The notes below the pieces were generated by a model. That model was not told the DNA's origin, searched no databases, and was given only the letters and a program-made list of their open reading frames with translations. A program made the position numbers and the translations under genes. Of a stretch of 64,000 nucleotides of DNA, positions 35,720-44,158 are shown in pieces. Position 1 is the stretch's first letter, and the number at the start of each line of letters is the position of its first letter. This DNA comes from Kribbella antiqua (GTDB lineage: Bacteria > Actinomycetota > Actinomycetes > Propionibacteriales > Kribbellaceae), in the NCBI RefSeq assembly GCF_004345665.1, contig NZ_SLWR01000020.1, positions 1 through 64,000 on the forward strand, given 5' to 3'.

Positions 35720-36173
35720 TCAGCGTCTGCATGGTGGCGAGCGTCGTACGCAGCTCATCCAGGTCGACGCTCTTGCTGAGCTGCGTGGTCCAGGGGTGCT
35801 GCGCGACAGAGATCTTCCGGATGGCCAAGTAGCCGGCCTCGGTGCAGGCGAGCAGTTTGGCGCGGCGGTGGGCTGGGTTCGGCCTGTACTCCGCCAGGCC
35901 GCGCTCGACCAGCAGGTCGGCGATGCGCTGCACGCCCTGTCGGCTCACGCCCATGGTCCGGCCGACCTCGGCCACCGTGTGCGGCTGGTCCAGTACGCCG
36001 CCGAGGACCTGCCACCACGCGGCGGTCAGTCCGCCGTGAGCGGCCAGGTCCTGGGCGGCTTCCATCAGCCGCGCGTTCAGCCGGAAGGTGGCGATGATGA
36101 CGTCGGTCAACAGCGCACCACCTTCCGACGCCGACTCCGGAGTCGGCCACTCGTCGCGAGGGGGAACCGTCAT
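35697..36173 (-). CDS. MarR-family transcriptional regulator
   Basis: 158 residues. The winged helix contains LGGVLDQPHTVAEVGRTMGV, SRQGVQRIADLLVERGL and the wing NPAHRRAKLLACTEAG. It follows the DJ-1-like gene with TGATG start-stop overlap, so it is co-translated. Two GACAACATGYTGTC palindromes in front of this operon are probably its operators. Confidence 0.87.
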   Translation of the reverse strand: MTVPPRDEWPTPESASEGGALLTDVIIATFRLNARLMEAAQDLAAHGGLTAAWWQVLGGVLDQPHTVAEVGRTMGVSRQGVQRIADLLVERGLAEYRPNPAHRRAKLLACTEAGYLAIRKISVAQHPWTTQLSKSVDLDELRTTLATMQTLITKLEEG

Positions 36174-36772
36174 CAGCCGACGAGCACCGGGTAAGCGGCC
36201 GGGTCGGCGCGGTGGAACACACCTTCGTACGCGTCCAGCTTGGCCTCCGACGCGAGGCCCAGCCGCTGTAGCACCGCCCGCGCGAACTGCACCGGCGAAT
36301 CCGGCCCAGCCGTGATCAGATCACCATCAACCACAGCCCGCTCGTCGACGTACTTGTCGCCGCCCTTGTAACCGCTGAACTCCAGATACTCCCGGGCCGC
36401 GCTCGTGTGCCTGCGATCGTCAAGAATCCCCGCCCGCGCCAGCCCGCTCGTCGCACCACAAATCGCCGCAACGGGCACGCCTGCATGCAGGAATCGCCGC
36501 GCCAGCTCCGCAAACGCCGCGTGACCGCCTTCATCCCACTGAGCCGACCCAGCCAGCACCAGCAGATCCCCACCCTCAGGCTCGACCTCAGCCAGCACCA
36601 CGTCCGGAACGATCCGCACCCCACCCATACTCACCACCGGCTCCGCCGACTCCCCCACCGTCACCACTCGCCACTGCTCCCCGGTGAACCGCCCCGTCCG
36701 CAGCTCAACCAGCAGATGCCCAACTTCCCAGTCCGCCCACGTCTCATAAACCGCCACATAAACTGTCCTCAT
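36173..36772 (-). CDS. DJ-1/PfpI-family protein
   Basis: 199 residues from ATG 36772; ATG 36781 would add three. The fold is recognised from YVAVYETWADWEVGHLL, GGDLLVLAGSAQW and the nucleophile elbow AAICGATSGLARAG, whose Cys is the conserved active residue. Such proteins act as glyoxalases, chaperones or thiol-stress proteins; the role here is not known. It is first in an operon with MarR and divergent from a GNAT gene. Confidence 0.85.
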   Translation of the reverse strand: MRTVYVAVYETWADWEVGHLLVELRTGRFTGEQWRVVTVGESAEPVVSMGGVRIVPDVVLAEVEPEGGDLLVLAGSAQWDEGGHAAFAELARRFLHAGVPVAAICGATSGLARAGILDDRRHTSAAREYLEFSGYKGGDKYVDERAVVDGDLITAGPDSPVQFARAVLQRLGLASEAKLDAYEGVFHRADPAAYPVLVG

Positions 36773-36773
36773 A

Positions 36774-36806
36774 GACAACATGCTGTCACTACGACAACAT
36801 GTTGTC
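36774..36806. promoter_or_regulatory. Two MarR-type operators
   Basis: GACAACATGCTGTC (36774-36787, one mismatch) and GACAACATGTTGTC (36793-36806, perfect palindrome) lie 19 bp apart. They fill the space between the divergent DJ-1 and GNAT starts. Confidence 0.85.
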
Positions 36807-36815
36807 AATAGCTCA

Positions 36816-37385
36816 ATGAGTTCATCTCCTGTAACGCTTGCGGCTGTGAGCGTGCGACGAGTGACACCGGACGACTGGGACGAACTGTGGCCGTTGCTGC
36901 AGGGGTTTGGGACCGAACTCGGCGAGGCGGAGGCGCGTTCGGTCTTCGCGGAGCTGATGGGGGATCCGCGGTGGGCGATCTTCGGGTACGACGACGGCGG
37001 CCGTCTGCTCGGCTACGCCGCGGTACAGAACTACGGCCCCCACCTACGAGCCGGCCGCCGTCACCAGGGCCGCCTCCACGACCTGTACGTCGACCCAACC
37101 CAACGCCGTACCGGCATCGGCCGAGCCCTCGTCGCCGCGGTAGTCGAGTGGGCAGCCACCCAAGTCCGCTGGCTCGAATGGCAAGCACACCACGAACGAG
37201 CCGCCCCCTTCTACGAACACCTGGGCTACAAGGGCCTCCCCTGCCCCCAACCCGACTACCCAACCTTCGAGATCGAGTTCGCACCCGCCGCGGCGCGCCG
37301 AGCCGTGTTGCAGGAGCCGCTCGGCGAACCGGATGGCATCGACGTCGCCGCGGAGCTGATCCGCGGGCGCGAGGACGAACGCTGA
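36816..37385 (+). CDS. GNAT-family N-acetyltransferase
   Basis: 189 residues from ATG 36816; starts further upstream would run through the operators. The acetyl-CoA motif RRTGIGRALVAAVVEWA and the preceding strand HDLYVDP are typical of GNAT enzymes, and HHERAAPFYEHLGY closes the fold. The C-terminal 30 residues extend past it. The substrate is unknown. It faces the DJ-1/MarR operon and probably shares its control. Confidence 0.85.
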   Translation: MSSSPVTLAAVSVRRVTPDDWDELWPLLQGFGTELGEAEARSVFAELMGDPRWAIFGYDDGGRLLGYAAVQNYGPHLRAGRRHQGRLHDLYVDPTQRRTGIGRALVAAVVEWAATQVRWLEWQAHHERAAPFYEHLGYKGLPCPQPDYPTFEIEFAPAAARRAVLQEPLGEPDGIDVAAELIRGREDER

Positions 37386-37422
37386 GCCGCGCCAGGCGGC
37401 ATCGGCCTCCGATGGAGGCTGC

Positions 37423-37467
37423 TTTCCGGAACATAGTTTGCGCTCAGCGCAATTTATGTTCCGGAAA
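37423..37467. repeat. Family-2 inverted-repeat element (45 bp)
   Basis: TTTCCGGAACATAGTTTGCGC and GCGCAATTTATGTTCCGGAAA (21-bp arms, two mismatches) are separated by TCA. An element of the same length and arms occurs at 46673-46717. It lies between the convergent GNAT and MFS genes, and the last codons of the MFS frame run through it. Confidence 0.8.
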
Positions 37468-38629
37468 CCGCAGTGGGGTTGGTTGGAGGTGGAGGAGGGC
37501 TAGGGCGGCGAGGGTCGTTGTGGTGGCGCTGAGGGTTAGGGCGTGGTGGGGGTTGAGGGCGGCCAGGAGGTTGGTGGAGGGGATCAGGGGAATGGTTTGG
37601 GCTAGCGACAGTAGGGACTGGAGGCGGGTGAGGTGGGAGCGGGGAGTGCTTTGGACGAAGAGTGGGGCTAGGTGTGAGGTGAAGATGCCGACGCCGATTC
37701 CCTGGACGAGCCCGGCAGTCGCGGCGGTCCAGACGGTTGGGGACAACGCGAGGACGGCGATCCCGGCCGACGCCAGCAGACAGCCGAGGCCGGCGACGAA
37801 ACCAGGGCGCTGCCAGGTGCCGAGCCGGGCGACGGTCAACGTCACGAGCAACCCGCCGGCAACGGATGCGCCGACGACGAGGCCGGTCTGCATCGCCGTC
37901 CATCCGTGCGTACGCGCGAGCAATGGCACGCACAGCGACGTCACCGGCAGGACGAAGGCGGCGACCAGCGCGACCACGAGCAGGACAACCCGAAGCACCG
38001 GATCGGCCCAGGCGACGCGCATCCCGTCCGCGGCCTCCCGCAGTACCGATGTCCGCTCGAGCTGAGGCCTCACGTCGTACGGCGGTCTGATCGCGAGCAG
38101 GACGACGAACTCGACCACGAAGCTCAACCCGTCGACCACCAGCGCCCCGACCAAGCCGACCGCGGCGACGAGCAGTCCGCTCACCGGTCCACCGACAAGC
38201 CTGACGAGTTGGTTGAGTGAGGTGTTGAGCGCCATCGGCTTCGCCAGTTCGTCGTCGCGGAAGAACAGGCGGGGCAAGGAGCCTGCTGCGGGGTAGGGCG
38301 AACGCGTCGACCGTCCCGATGACCGCCGCGGTCACCAGCAGCAGGCCGGCCGTCGTGCCGGAAAGCTGGACGGCAAAAGACAACAGGAAGCAGCACGTGC
38401 CGACGACGGCAGAGCAGACGAGCAGGACGCGGCGAGGACCCCAGCGGTCGCCGAGCACGCCGCCGAGCAGGAGGAGTACGGCGCGCGGCAGGGTGAAGGC
38501 GGTCAGCACCAGCCCGGCGACGTGTGGCGCGATGCCTGTCGCCGCCCAGCCGAGGGCGAAGAACAGCGCGGTGTCGCCGAATGCCGAGAGTGCCGAACCT
38601 GCCAGCCAGCCGTAGTAGGACCGGTTCAC
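37444..38629 (-). pseudogene. MFS transporter, frameshifted
   Basis: Two overlapping frames together make one major-facilitator protein of about 395 residues. The first runs from GTG 38629 (YYGWLAGSALSAFGDTALFF) to VIGTVDAFALP. The family sequence then continues in the other frame (AAGSLPRLFFRDDELAKP) to the stop at 37444. The shift falls at a GGGG run (38290-38293), where one extra base restores or breaks the frame. The start overlaps the MerR-clamp stop by 4 nt (GTGA). It is likely a drug-efflux-type pump; it may be disrupted, or the base may be a sequencing error. Confidence 0.8.
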
Positions 38630-39918
38630 CCGTCGAGGCGGACAGGCATCACCAGCGTGGTGAACGTGCCCTGATCGGCGGAGCGTACGACGACAGGCCG
38701 GTCGGGCGCGCAGATCTCCAGCAGTACGTCGGGCCCGACACTCGCATCCAGAGCCGCCGCGAGCAGCGATGCGGTGAACCCGATCCGCACCGCACCCGAC
38801 CCGATCACCTCGAGCTTGACCTCACCGTCGATCCGCAACTCCGCCGAATCGATGTCGAAGGCAACAACTTCCCGCCCCTCGAGCACAGCCAGCAATGCCG
38901 GCCGATCCACCACCACCCGGCACACCGGCGGCGTCAGCCCGTCGAGAATCTGCTGGTACGCCGGATACTCCGCCGAAACGACGGCAAGCTCTCGCACCTC
39001 GCCGTCCCGCACGAACGCCGCACCCTCCGACCCAACCTCGATCCGCACAACCTCTGCCGCAGCCACCCACCTGCTCAACGCGACCAACTCCGACGCCTGC
39101 ACCAGCAACCGAGCCGAAGGACCACTGAAGTCCACTGGCTGGACCGTGCGAACCGAAAGCCGGTAGCGGTCAGTCGCAACAAGACTCACCTCGTCCGGCG
39201 CCAGCTCGATCAACACACACTCAAGCGCCACCAACAACTCCTCCGACACACCATCGGCGGAGGCGGAGGCCGGAGCGGGGTTGGGGGCGTAGGCGGAGGC
39301 CGGAGCGGGGTTGGGGGCGGAGGCGGAGGCCGGAGCGGGGTTGGGGGCGTAGGCGGAGGCCGGAGCGGGGTTGGGGGCGGAGGCGGAGGCCGGAGCGGGG
39401 TTGGGGGCGGAGGCGGAGGCCGGAGCGGGGTTGGGGGCGGAGGCGGACGCGGAGGCGGGGGTCGAGGCGGAGGCGGGGGTCGAGGCGGAGGCGGGGGTCG
39501 AGGCGGAGGTGGGGGCGGGTGGGAGGGCGGCTGCGGGGGTTACCTGGCGGAAGGCGCTCGCGAGCTCCGGACCGCCGAGAGTGACCGTGGTCCGATCGGC
39601 GAGCAGTTGAGTCAAGAGGTGTTCAGCCGCGGCACGAGCGGCAGCCGTCTTCGCCTCGACGGTGCGGAGATGCGCCCGTACGAGGGACGCCAGCTCGGAC
39701 GGAGTCGCGTCCAGCGCGACCCGGACCTCGGCCAGTGGAAGGTCGATCTCGCGGAGGTCGCGGAGTAGGCGAGCTCGGGGCTCCTGCGACGGTGAGTAAT
39801 AGCGGTAGCCGTTGCTGTCGTCGACTTGAGCCGGCGGTAGTAGGCCGCAGTCGTCGTAGAAACGGAGCGCGCTGGGCGCCAAACCCACCAGCCGGGCGAA
39901 CTCACTGATCGTCAACAT
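38626..39918 (-). CDS. MerR regulator fused to a DNA sliding-clamp-like domain
   Basis: 430 residues. Residues 1-75 are a MerR winged helix (LTISEFARLVGLAPSALRFY) followed by its coiled coil. Residues about 131-222 are a low-complexity linker with six decapeptides (ASASAPNPAP). The C-terminal 205 residues match domains 2 and 3 of DnaN, the replication clamp: VSLVATDRYRLSVR (residues 244-257), YPAYQQIL, and the terminal MPVRL. Clamp domain 1 is absent. It may act as a ligand-binding or ring-forming effector part. It is co-translated with an MFS pump, so regulation of that pump is likely. Confidence 0.85.
   Translation of the reverse strand: MLTISEFARLVGLAPSALRFYDDCGLLPPAQVDDSNGYRYYSPSQEPRARLLRDLREIDLPLAEVRVALDATPSELASLVRAHLRTVEAKTAAARAAAEHLLTQLLADRTTVTLGGPELASAFRQVTPAAALPPAPTSASTPASASTPASASTPASASASAPNPAPASASAPNPAPASASAPNPAPASAYAPNPAPASASAPNPAPASAYAPNPAPASASADGVSEELLVALECVLIELAPDEVSLVATDRYRLSVRTVQPVDFSGPSARLLVQASELVALSRWVAAAEVVRIEVGSEGAAFVRDGEVRELAVVSAEYPAYQQILDGLTPPVCRVVVDRPALLAVLEGREVVAFDIDSAELRIDGEVKLEVIGSGAVRIGFTASLLAAALDASVGPDVLLEICAPDRPVVVRSADQGTFTTLVMPVRLDG
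39258..39510. repeat. In-gene tandem repeats (30-bp and 18-bp units)
   Basis: Six copies of a 30-bp unit (core GGCCGGAGCGGGGTTGGGGG) are followed by about three 18-bp units (core GGCGGGGGTCGAGGC). They encode the Ala/Ser/Pro/Asn linker of the MerR-clamp protein. Unit length is a multiple of three, so copy number can change without breaking the frame. Confidence 0.9.
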
Positions 39919-39952
39919 GCGGTCGACCCTCAGCCCTCAAGCAACCCGAAGG

Positions 39953-40477
39953 TCAAGGCCGGAGCCGTCCCAGCAGGCTGAGGGTGCGGCCGAGCTTCTC
40001 GCCGCGGACCCACTCCAGGATCTTCTTGGCGGACCGCTCCGGCGCGACGTCGCCGCGCACCGACCGCGGCACGTGCTTACGGATCTCGGCGGCATCAGCA
40101 AGCGCCTCCTCGATCTCCGCGTCCCGCCAACCGCGCACCGCCAGACGTTTCCGCCGTACGTCGTCCGGACAGTCCAGATGGAGCCAGCGACCCTCCGGCA
40201 ACTCGGCCGGCAGCCCCGGCGTCAGCAGCAGTACGGCGATCCCGGACCGGCGGATCAGCTCGGTGATCCGCAACCAGAGCGCGTTGTACGCCGGCCAGAT
40301 CGGCGCGGCCGTCGGACTGGCGATGTCGATCCCGAGCAACCGCCCGTGATCGTCCAGCAACTCGTCCATGTCCATCACGACCAGGCCGCCCGGATTCAGC
40401 CGCACCAGCTCCGGCACAACCGTCGTCTTCCCGGCGCCCGGCGCTCCCGTCACCACGAACAACCTCGTCACAGACAT
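39953..40477 (-). CDS. P-loop nucleoside/nucleotide kinase-like protein
   Basis: 174 residues from ATG 40477. The Walker A motif GAPGAGKTT is at residues 11-19, with DMDELLDDHGRLLG downstream and LLLTPGLPAELPEGRWLHLDCP resembling the lid region of small kinases. The substrate is unknown. The start codon abuts a 166-bp palindrome, so translation or transcription may be controlled by that structure. Confidence 0.75.
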   Translation of the reverse strand: MSVTRLFVVTGAPGAGKTTVVPELVRLNPGGLVVMDMDELLDDHGRLLGIDIASPTAAPIWPAYNALWLRITELIRRSGIAVLLLTPGLPAELPEGRWLHLDCPDDVRRKRLAVRGWRDAEIEEALADAAEIRKHVPRSVRGDVAPERSAKKILEWVRGEKLGRTLSLLGRLRP

Positions 40478-40643
40478 AGTGTCCCGCGTGCGGGGTAGCT
40501 TGAGCGATGGTGGCGTCCAGGTGCGTGCATCGGGGCCGTTGAGAAGCGTCCTCGATGCGGGGTTCATCGTGGACGCTTCTCAACGGTCGCGAGGTGCGTG
40601 CATGGGCGTCAGCAGCGCCAAGCTACCCCGCACGCGGGACACT
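40478..40643. repeat. 166-bp palindromic element
   Basis: The outer arms are a perfect 25-bp inverted repeat (40478-40502 and 40619-40643; AGTGTCCCGCGTGCGGGGTA at the tip). The inner arms are a perfect 16-bp inverted repeat (CCGTTGAGAAGCGTCC at 40536-40551 and its complement at 40571-40586). Between them AGGTGCGTGCAT occurs as a direct repeat on both sides. It fills the gap between anmK and the kinase gene. It could be a MITE, a terminator or an attenuator. Confidence 0.85.
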
Positions 40644-40652
40644 GGGTGTGGG

Positions 40653-41807
40653 TCACTCGATCGAAAGACTCACCGGAGATCCCACATCTCGCGGCAAAAC
40701 CAACGGCCCACGGACGCCCGGAGTGATCGAGCCGAGCACCCGAGCATGCCGCGCACCGGTGCACGAAGGCACCGTCCCCGCCAGCCCATGCACGGTCAGA
40801 AACCCGAGTACGGCGAACGCCAGCGCCTCCTTCGCCGCCGACGGCAACCCCAGCTCGTCCGTCGATCGCAACGGCAACGACCCGAGCTCCGCCGCCAGCT
40901 GACGCATCAGCACCGGATTGCGGATCCCGCCGCCCGCCGCGATCACCTCAGTCCCGCCATACCGCCGTACGGCGTCCGCCACCGTCCGAGCGGTCAGCGC
41001 AGTCACCGTCGCCACGAGGTCCTCAGCCGGGATCTCAGGCAACCCCTCCATGAAACGGGCCAGATAAGCGAGGTTGAACAGTTCCTTGCCCGTGCTCTTC
41101 GGCGCGGGCCGACCGTAGTACGGCTCCGCCAGCAACCGCTCGAACAACGCAGCGTGCACCTGCCCGCGCGCAGCCATCACACCGTCCGCGTCGAATGCCC
41201 GGCCGGTCAGCTCCGCGACCACAGCATCGATCAGCGCGTTCGCCGGCCCCGTGTCGAACGCAACAGGCTCGTCTCGAGCCACCGTGATGTTCGCGATTCC
41301 GCCGAGATTGAGCGCAACCGGTACGCCGGACCGTCCGCGCAGCCACAGTACGTCGATGATGCTCACCAGCGGTGCACCTTGCCCACCGGCGGCGACGTCG
41401 CGCGCCCGCAGATCAGACACCACCGTCGCCCCGGTCGCCTCCGCGATCCACGCCGGCTGCCCGAGCTGCAGCGTCCCGCGGACTGTCGAGCCCTCGACCC
41501 AGTGGAACAACGTCTGCCCGTGCGACACGATCAGATCGGCCTGCCCGCCACACAACTGCTCGACCGCCTGCCGCGCGACCTCGGCGAACGCCTGCCCGAT
41601 CCCGGTGTCCAGCCGGCACACGTCCTCCATCGACGTACTTGCCGGTGGCAACGATCCGGCGATGGCCGCCCGCAACCCGTCGTCGTACGGCCGGCTGAGC
41701 ATCCCCAGCGGACTCAGCACCAGCCGGTCCCCGTCCAGCCGCAGTTCCGCCGCCGCGGCGTCGATGGCGTCGTACGACGTCCCGGACATCAGGCCGATCA
41801 CTCGCAT
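40653..41807 (-). CDS. anmK: Anhydro-N-acetylmuramic acid kinase
   Basis: 384 residues from ATG 41807, 1 nt after the transporter stop. The family start RVIGLMSGTSYDAIDAA holds the ATP-binding loop; IVSHGQTLFHW, ALNLGGIANITV, DTGPANALIDA and IAAGGGIRNPVLM are further signature segments. AnmK opens and phosphorylates anhydroMurNAc from cell-wall turnover, giving MurNAc-6-phosphate. Coupling to an MHS transporter and a nearby endoglycosidase suggests use of amino-sugar glycans. Confidence 0.95.
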   Translation of the reverse strand: MRVIGLMSGTSYDAIDAAAAELRLDGDRLVLSPLGMLSRPYDDGLRAAIAGSLPPASTSMEDVCRLDTGIGQAFAEVARQAVEQLCGGQADLIVSHGQTLFHWVEGSTVRGTLQLGQPAWIAEATGATVVSDLRARDVAAGGQGAPLVSIIDVLWLRGRSGVPVALNLGGIANITVARDEPVAFDTGPANALIDAVVAELTGRAFDADGVMAARGQVHAALFERLLAEPYYGRPAPKSTGKELFNLAYLARFMEGLPEIPAEDLVATVTALTARTVADAVRRYGGTEVIAAGGGIRNPVLMRQLAAELGSLPLRSTDELGLPSAAKEALAFAVLGFLTVHGLAGTVPSCTGARHARVLGSITPGVRGPLVLPRDVGSPVSLSIE

Positions 41808-41808
41808 T

Positions 41809-43098
41809 TCAGTCCCGCAACTCCCGTCGATGGTCGTCTCCGCGCAGCGTGAGCAGTGCGACCACACTCACCGCGCAGGTCACCACAACGTAGTACGCCG
41901 GGATGTCCACGTTCTTGGTCCGCTTGATCAACTCGGTGATGATCAGTCCGGCCGACCCCGAGAACACCGCGTTCGACAGCGAATACGCCAGCCCGAGCCC
42001 GGTGTAGCGAGCCCGCGTCGGGAACATCTCCGCCAGCATCGCCGGACCCGGCCCAGCCATCAGCCCGACGACCAGCCCGGCCACGAACACGGCGATTCCC
42101 TTGGCCGCGTTCCCGGACTCCTTGTCCTGCAGCAGATTCATCAACGGAAACGCCAGTACGACGACCAGCGCCGCCCCGGCCACCATCACCGGCCGCCGCC
42201 CGCTCCGGTCACTCAGCCAGCCGGCCGGCATGATCGACGCCGCAAACCCGGCATTCGCCAGCACCGTCGCCACCAGCGCCTGCTCGAACGTCGCGTTCAA
42301 CGTGGCCTGCAAGTACGACGGCATCACCACGAGGAAGGTGTATCCGGCCGCCGACCAGCCCATCAGCCGACCGATCCCCAGGGCGATGGCCCTCGCCACC
42401 TCAGCCTTCGAAGCCGGTTGCCGGTCAGAAGACACCCGGGAGAAGCTCGGCGTCTCGTCGAGCCGGAGCCGCAACCACAGCGCGACCAGACCGAGCGGCA
42501 ACGCCAGCAGGAACGGCACCCGCCAGCCCCAGTCGTTCAGCGCGCCCTTGCTCAGCGCGGTCGCGAGGATCGCCGCCAGCCCGGCCCCCGTGAGCAGCCC
42601 GAGCGCCACGGTGAACGACTGCCAAGCGCCGTACAGTCCTCGCTTCGTCTTCGGGGCGAACTCGGTCATGATCGACACCGCGCCACCGAACTCGCCACCC
42701 GCCGACAACCCCTGCAGCGCCCGCACCGCGGTCAGCAACCAGGGCGCCGCCGCACCGACCGTCGCGTACGTCGGCAGTACGCCGATGAGCGTGGTCGACC
42801 CGGTCATCAGCAGCAACACCAGGATCAGCGTCGGACGCCGGCCGATCCGGTCGCCGATCCGGCCGAACACGGCGGCACCGATCGGCCGGAAGAAGAAGGC
42901 CAGCGCGAACGAGGCGTAGGTCTTGATCAGGCTCTCGGCGTCGCTGGTCGACGTACTGCTGAAGAAGTTCGCGGCGATCACGGTCGCGAAGAAGCCGTAG
43001 GCGCCGAACTCGTACCACTCGACGAAGTTCCCGACCGTCCCGGCGACCAGAGACCTCCTGGTCCGGGGGTTCGAGGTGATCTGACCAACTGAGCTCAT
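41809..43098 (-). CDS. MHS-type major facilitator transporter
   Basis: 429 residues, 12 membrane segments. The opening RRSLVAGTVGNFVEWYEFGAYG and the loop GRIGDRIGRRPTL are diagnostic of metabolite:H+ symporters (ProP/KgtP/ShiA group). The sequence SAGGEFGGA in segment 4 is also typical. It is upstream of and coupled to anmK, so the likely cargo is a wall-derived sugar or related acid, which is inference. Confidence 0.9.
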   Translation of the reverse strand: MSSVGQITSNPRTRRSLVAGTVGNFVEWYEFGAYGFFATVIAANFFSSTSTSDAESLIKTYASFALAFFFRPIGAAVFGRIGDRIGRRPTLILVLLLMTGSTTLIGVLPTYATVGAAAPWLLTAVRALQGLSAGGEFGGAVSIMTEFAPKTKRGLYGAWQSFTVALGLLTGAGLAAILATALSKGALNDWGWRVPFLLALPLGLVALWLRLRLDETPSFSRVSSDRQPASKAEVARAIALGIGRLMGWSAAGYTFLVVMPSYLQATLNATFEQALVATVLANAGFAASIMPAGWLSDRSGRRPVMVAGAALVVVLAFPLMNLLQDKESGNAAKGIAVFVAGLVVGLMAGPGPAMLAEMFPTRARYTGLGLAYSLSNAVFSGSAGLIITELIKRTKNVDIPAYYVVVTCAVSVVALLTLRGDDHRRELRD

Positions 43099-43212
43099 CG
43101 GATTCCCATCGACCGAAACTTTTTCCCCTCCCGTCAGCCATCTTCGTCTATTAATTCCCAGTGCGCGACCCCCGCTTGACAGCGTGTCCCCGGCCGTCGA
43201 AGATCGGGGCTG

Positions 43213-43226
43213 CTATACCGGTTTAG
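43213..43226. promoter_or_regulatory. LacI/GntR-type operator before the GH18 gene
   Basis: CTATACCGGTTTAG is a 14-bp palindrome with one mismatched pair around the ACCGGT core, typical of sugar-responsive repressor sites. It lies 35 bp before the GH18 start in the divergent promoter with the MHS-anmK operon. No regulator gene is adjacent. Confidence 0.55.
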
Positions 43227-43261
43227 TTGTTTGCCCCGCCCAGCAGACCAGGAGCTGACCG

Positions 43262-44158
43262 ATGAGCCCGATCCGCAGAAGAACCCTGTTGTCAGCGATC
43301 GCCGCGACTTCCGCCGGCGTCGTCCTGCCAACCCAGGCACAAGCGAAGCCGCGCCCGCGCGCGAAGACCGGCCCGATCTCGGTGGTGTACGTCGAGGTCA
43401 ACAACGAGAGCATGACGAACGCCGCGAAGTACACGCTCGCCAAGGGCGGCGCGCAGGTCTTCGACCTCGCCGTCATCTTCGCGGCCAACATCAACTACGA
43501 CGGCACCAAGGCATACCTGTACTTCAACGAGAACGTGCAGAACGTCCTGGACAACGTGGCCACCCAGGTCCGCCCCCTGCAGCAGAAGGGCATCAAGGTC
43601 CTGCTGTCCATCCTCGGCAACCACCAGGGCGCCGGCTTCGCGAACTTCCCGACCCAGCAGGCCGCCGACGACTTCGCCCAGGAGCTCGCCGACGCGGTCA
43701 ACCGGTACGGGCTGGACGGCATCGACTTCGATGACGAGTACGCCGAGTACGGCAACAACGGCACCGGCCAGCCGAACAACTTCTCGTTCGTCTACCTGGT
43801 CCAGGCCCTCCGCCAGAAGCTGCCGAACAAGCTGATCACGCTCTACGACATCGGCCCGGCCTCGGATCGGCTGAGCTACAACGGCGTAAGCGTCGCGGAG
43901 ACCTTCGACTACGCCTGGAACCCGTACTACGGCACGTGGTCCGTGCCGAGCGGACCGAGCGAGAAGTCCCGGCTGTCCCCCGCCGCCGTGTCGTACACCG
44001 GCACCAGCCAGTCGACCGCCGCGAGCCTGGCCCAACGGACAGTGGACGAGGGGTACGGCGTCTTCCTCACCTACAACCTAACTGCGGCGGACACGCACAC
44101 CTACATCTCCGCGTTCACCACCAAGCTCTACGGCAGCACGGCCGTCTACACGCCCTAG
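43262..44158 (+). CDS. Endo-beta-N-acetylglucosaminidase H-like (GH18), secreted
   Basis: 298 residues. The Tat-type signal is IRRRTLLSAIAATSAGVVL. The catalytic motif YGLDGIDFDDEYAEYG supplies the DxxDxDxE acids of GH18, with the acid/base Glu and its supporting Asp. ISVVYVEVNNESM and the absence of a chitinase insertion fit the short EndoH/EndoF group, which cleave the chitobiose core of N-glycans. It faces the MHS-anmK operon; together they could process and import host or fungal glycans. Confidence 0.88.
   Translation: MSPIRRRTLLSAIAATSAGVVLPTQAQAKPRPRAKTGPISVVYVEVNNESMTNAAKYTLAKGGAQVFDLAVIFAANINYDGTKAYLYFNENVQNVLDNVATQVRPLQQKGIKVLLSILGNHQGAGFANFPTQQAADDFAQELADAVNRYGLDGIDFDDEYAEYGNNGTGQPNNFSFVYLVQALRQKLPNKLITLYDIGPASDRLSYNGVSVAETFDYAWNPYYGTWSVPSGPSEKSRLSPAAVSYTGTSQSTAASLAQRTVDEGYGVFLTYNLTAADTHTYISAFTTKLYGSTAVYTP

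Noticed and set aside
39258..39510. Possible CRISPR-like array
   Set aside because: Repeats are contiguous with no spacers, multiples of three, and encode the protein linker.
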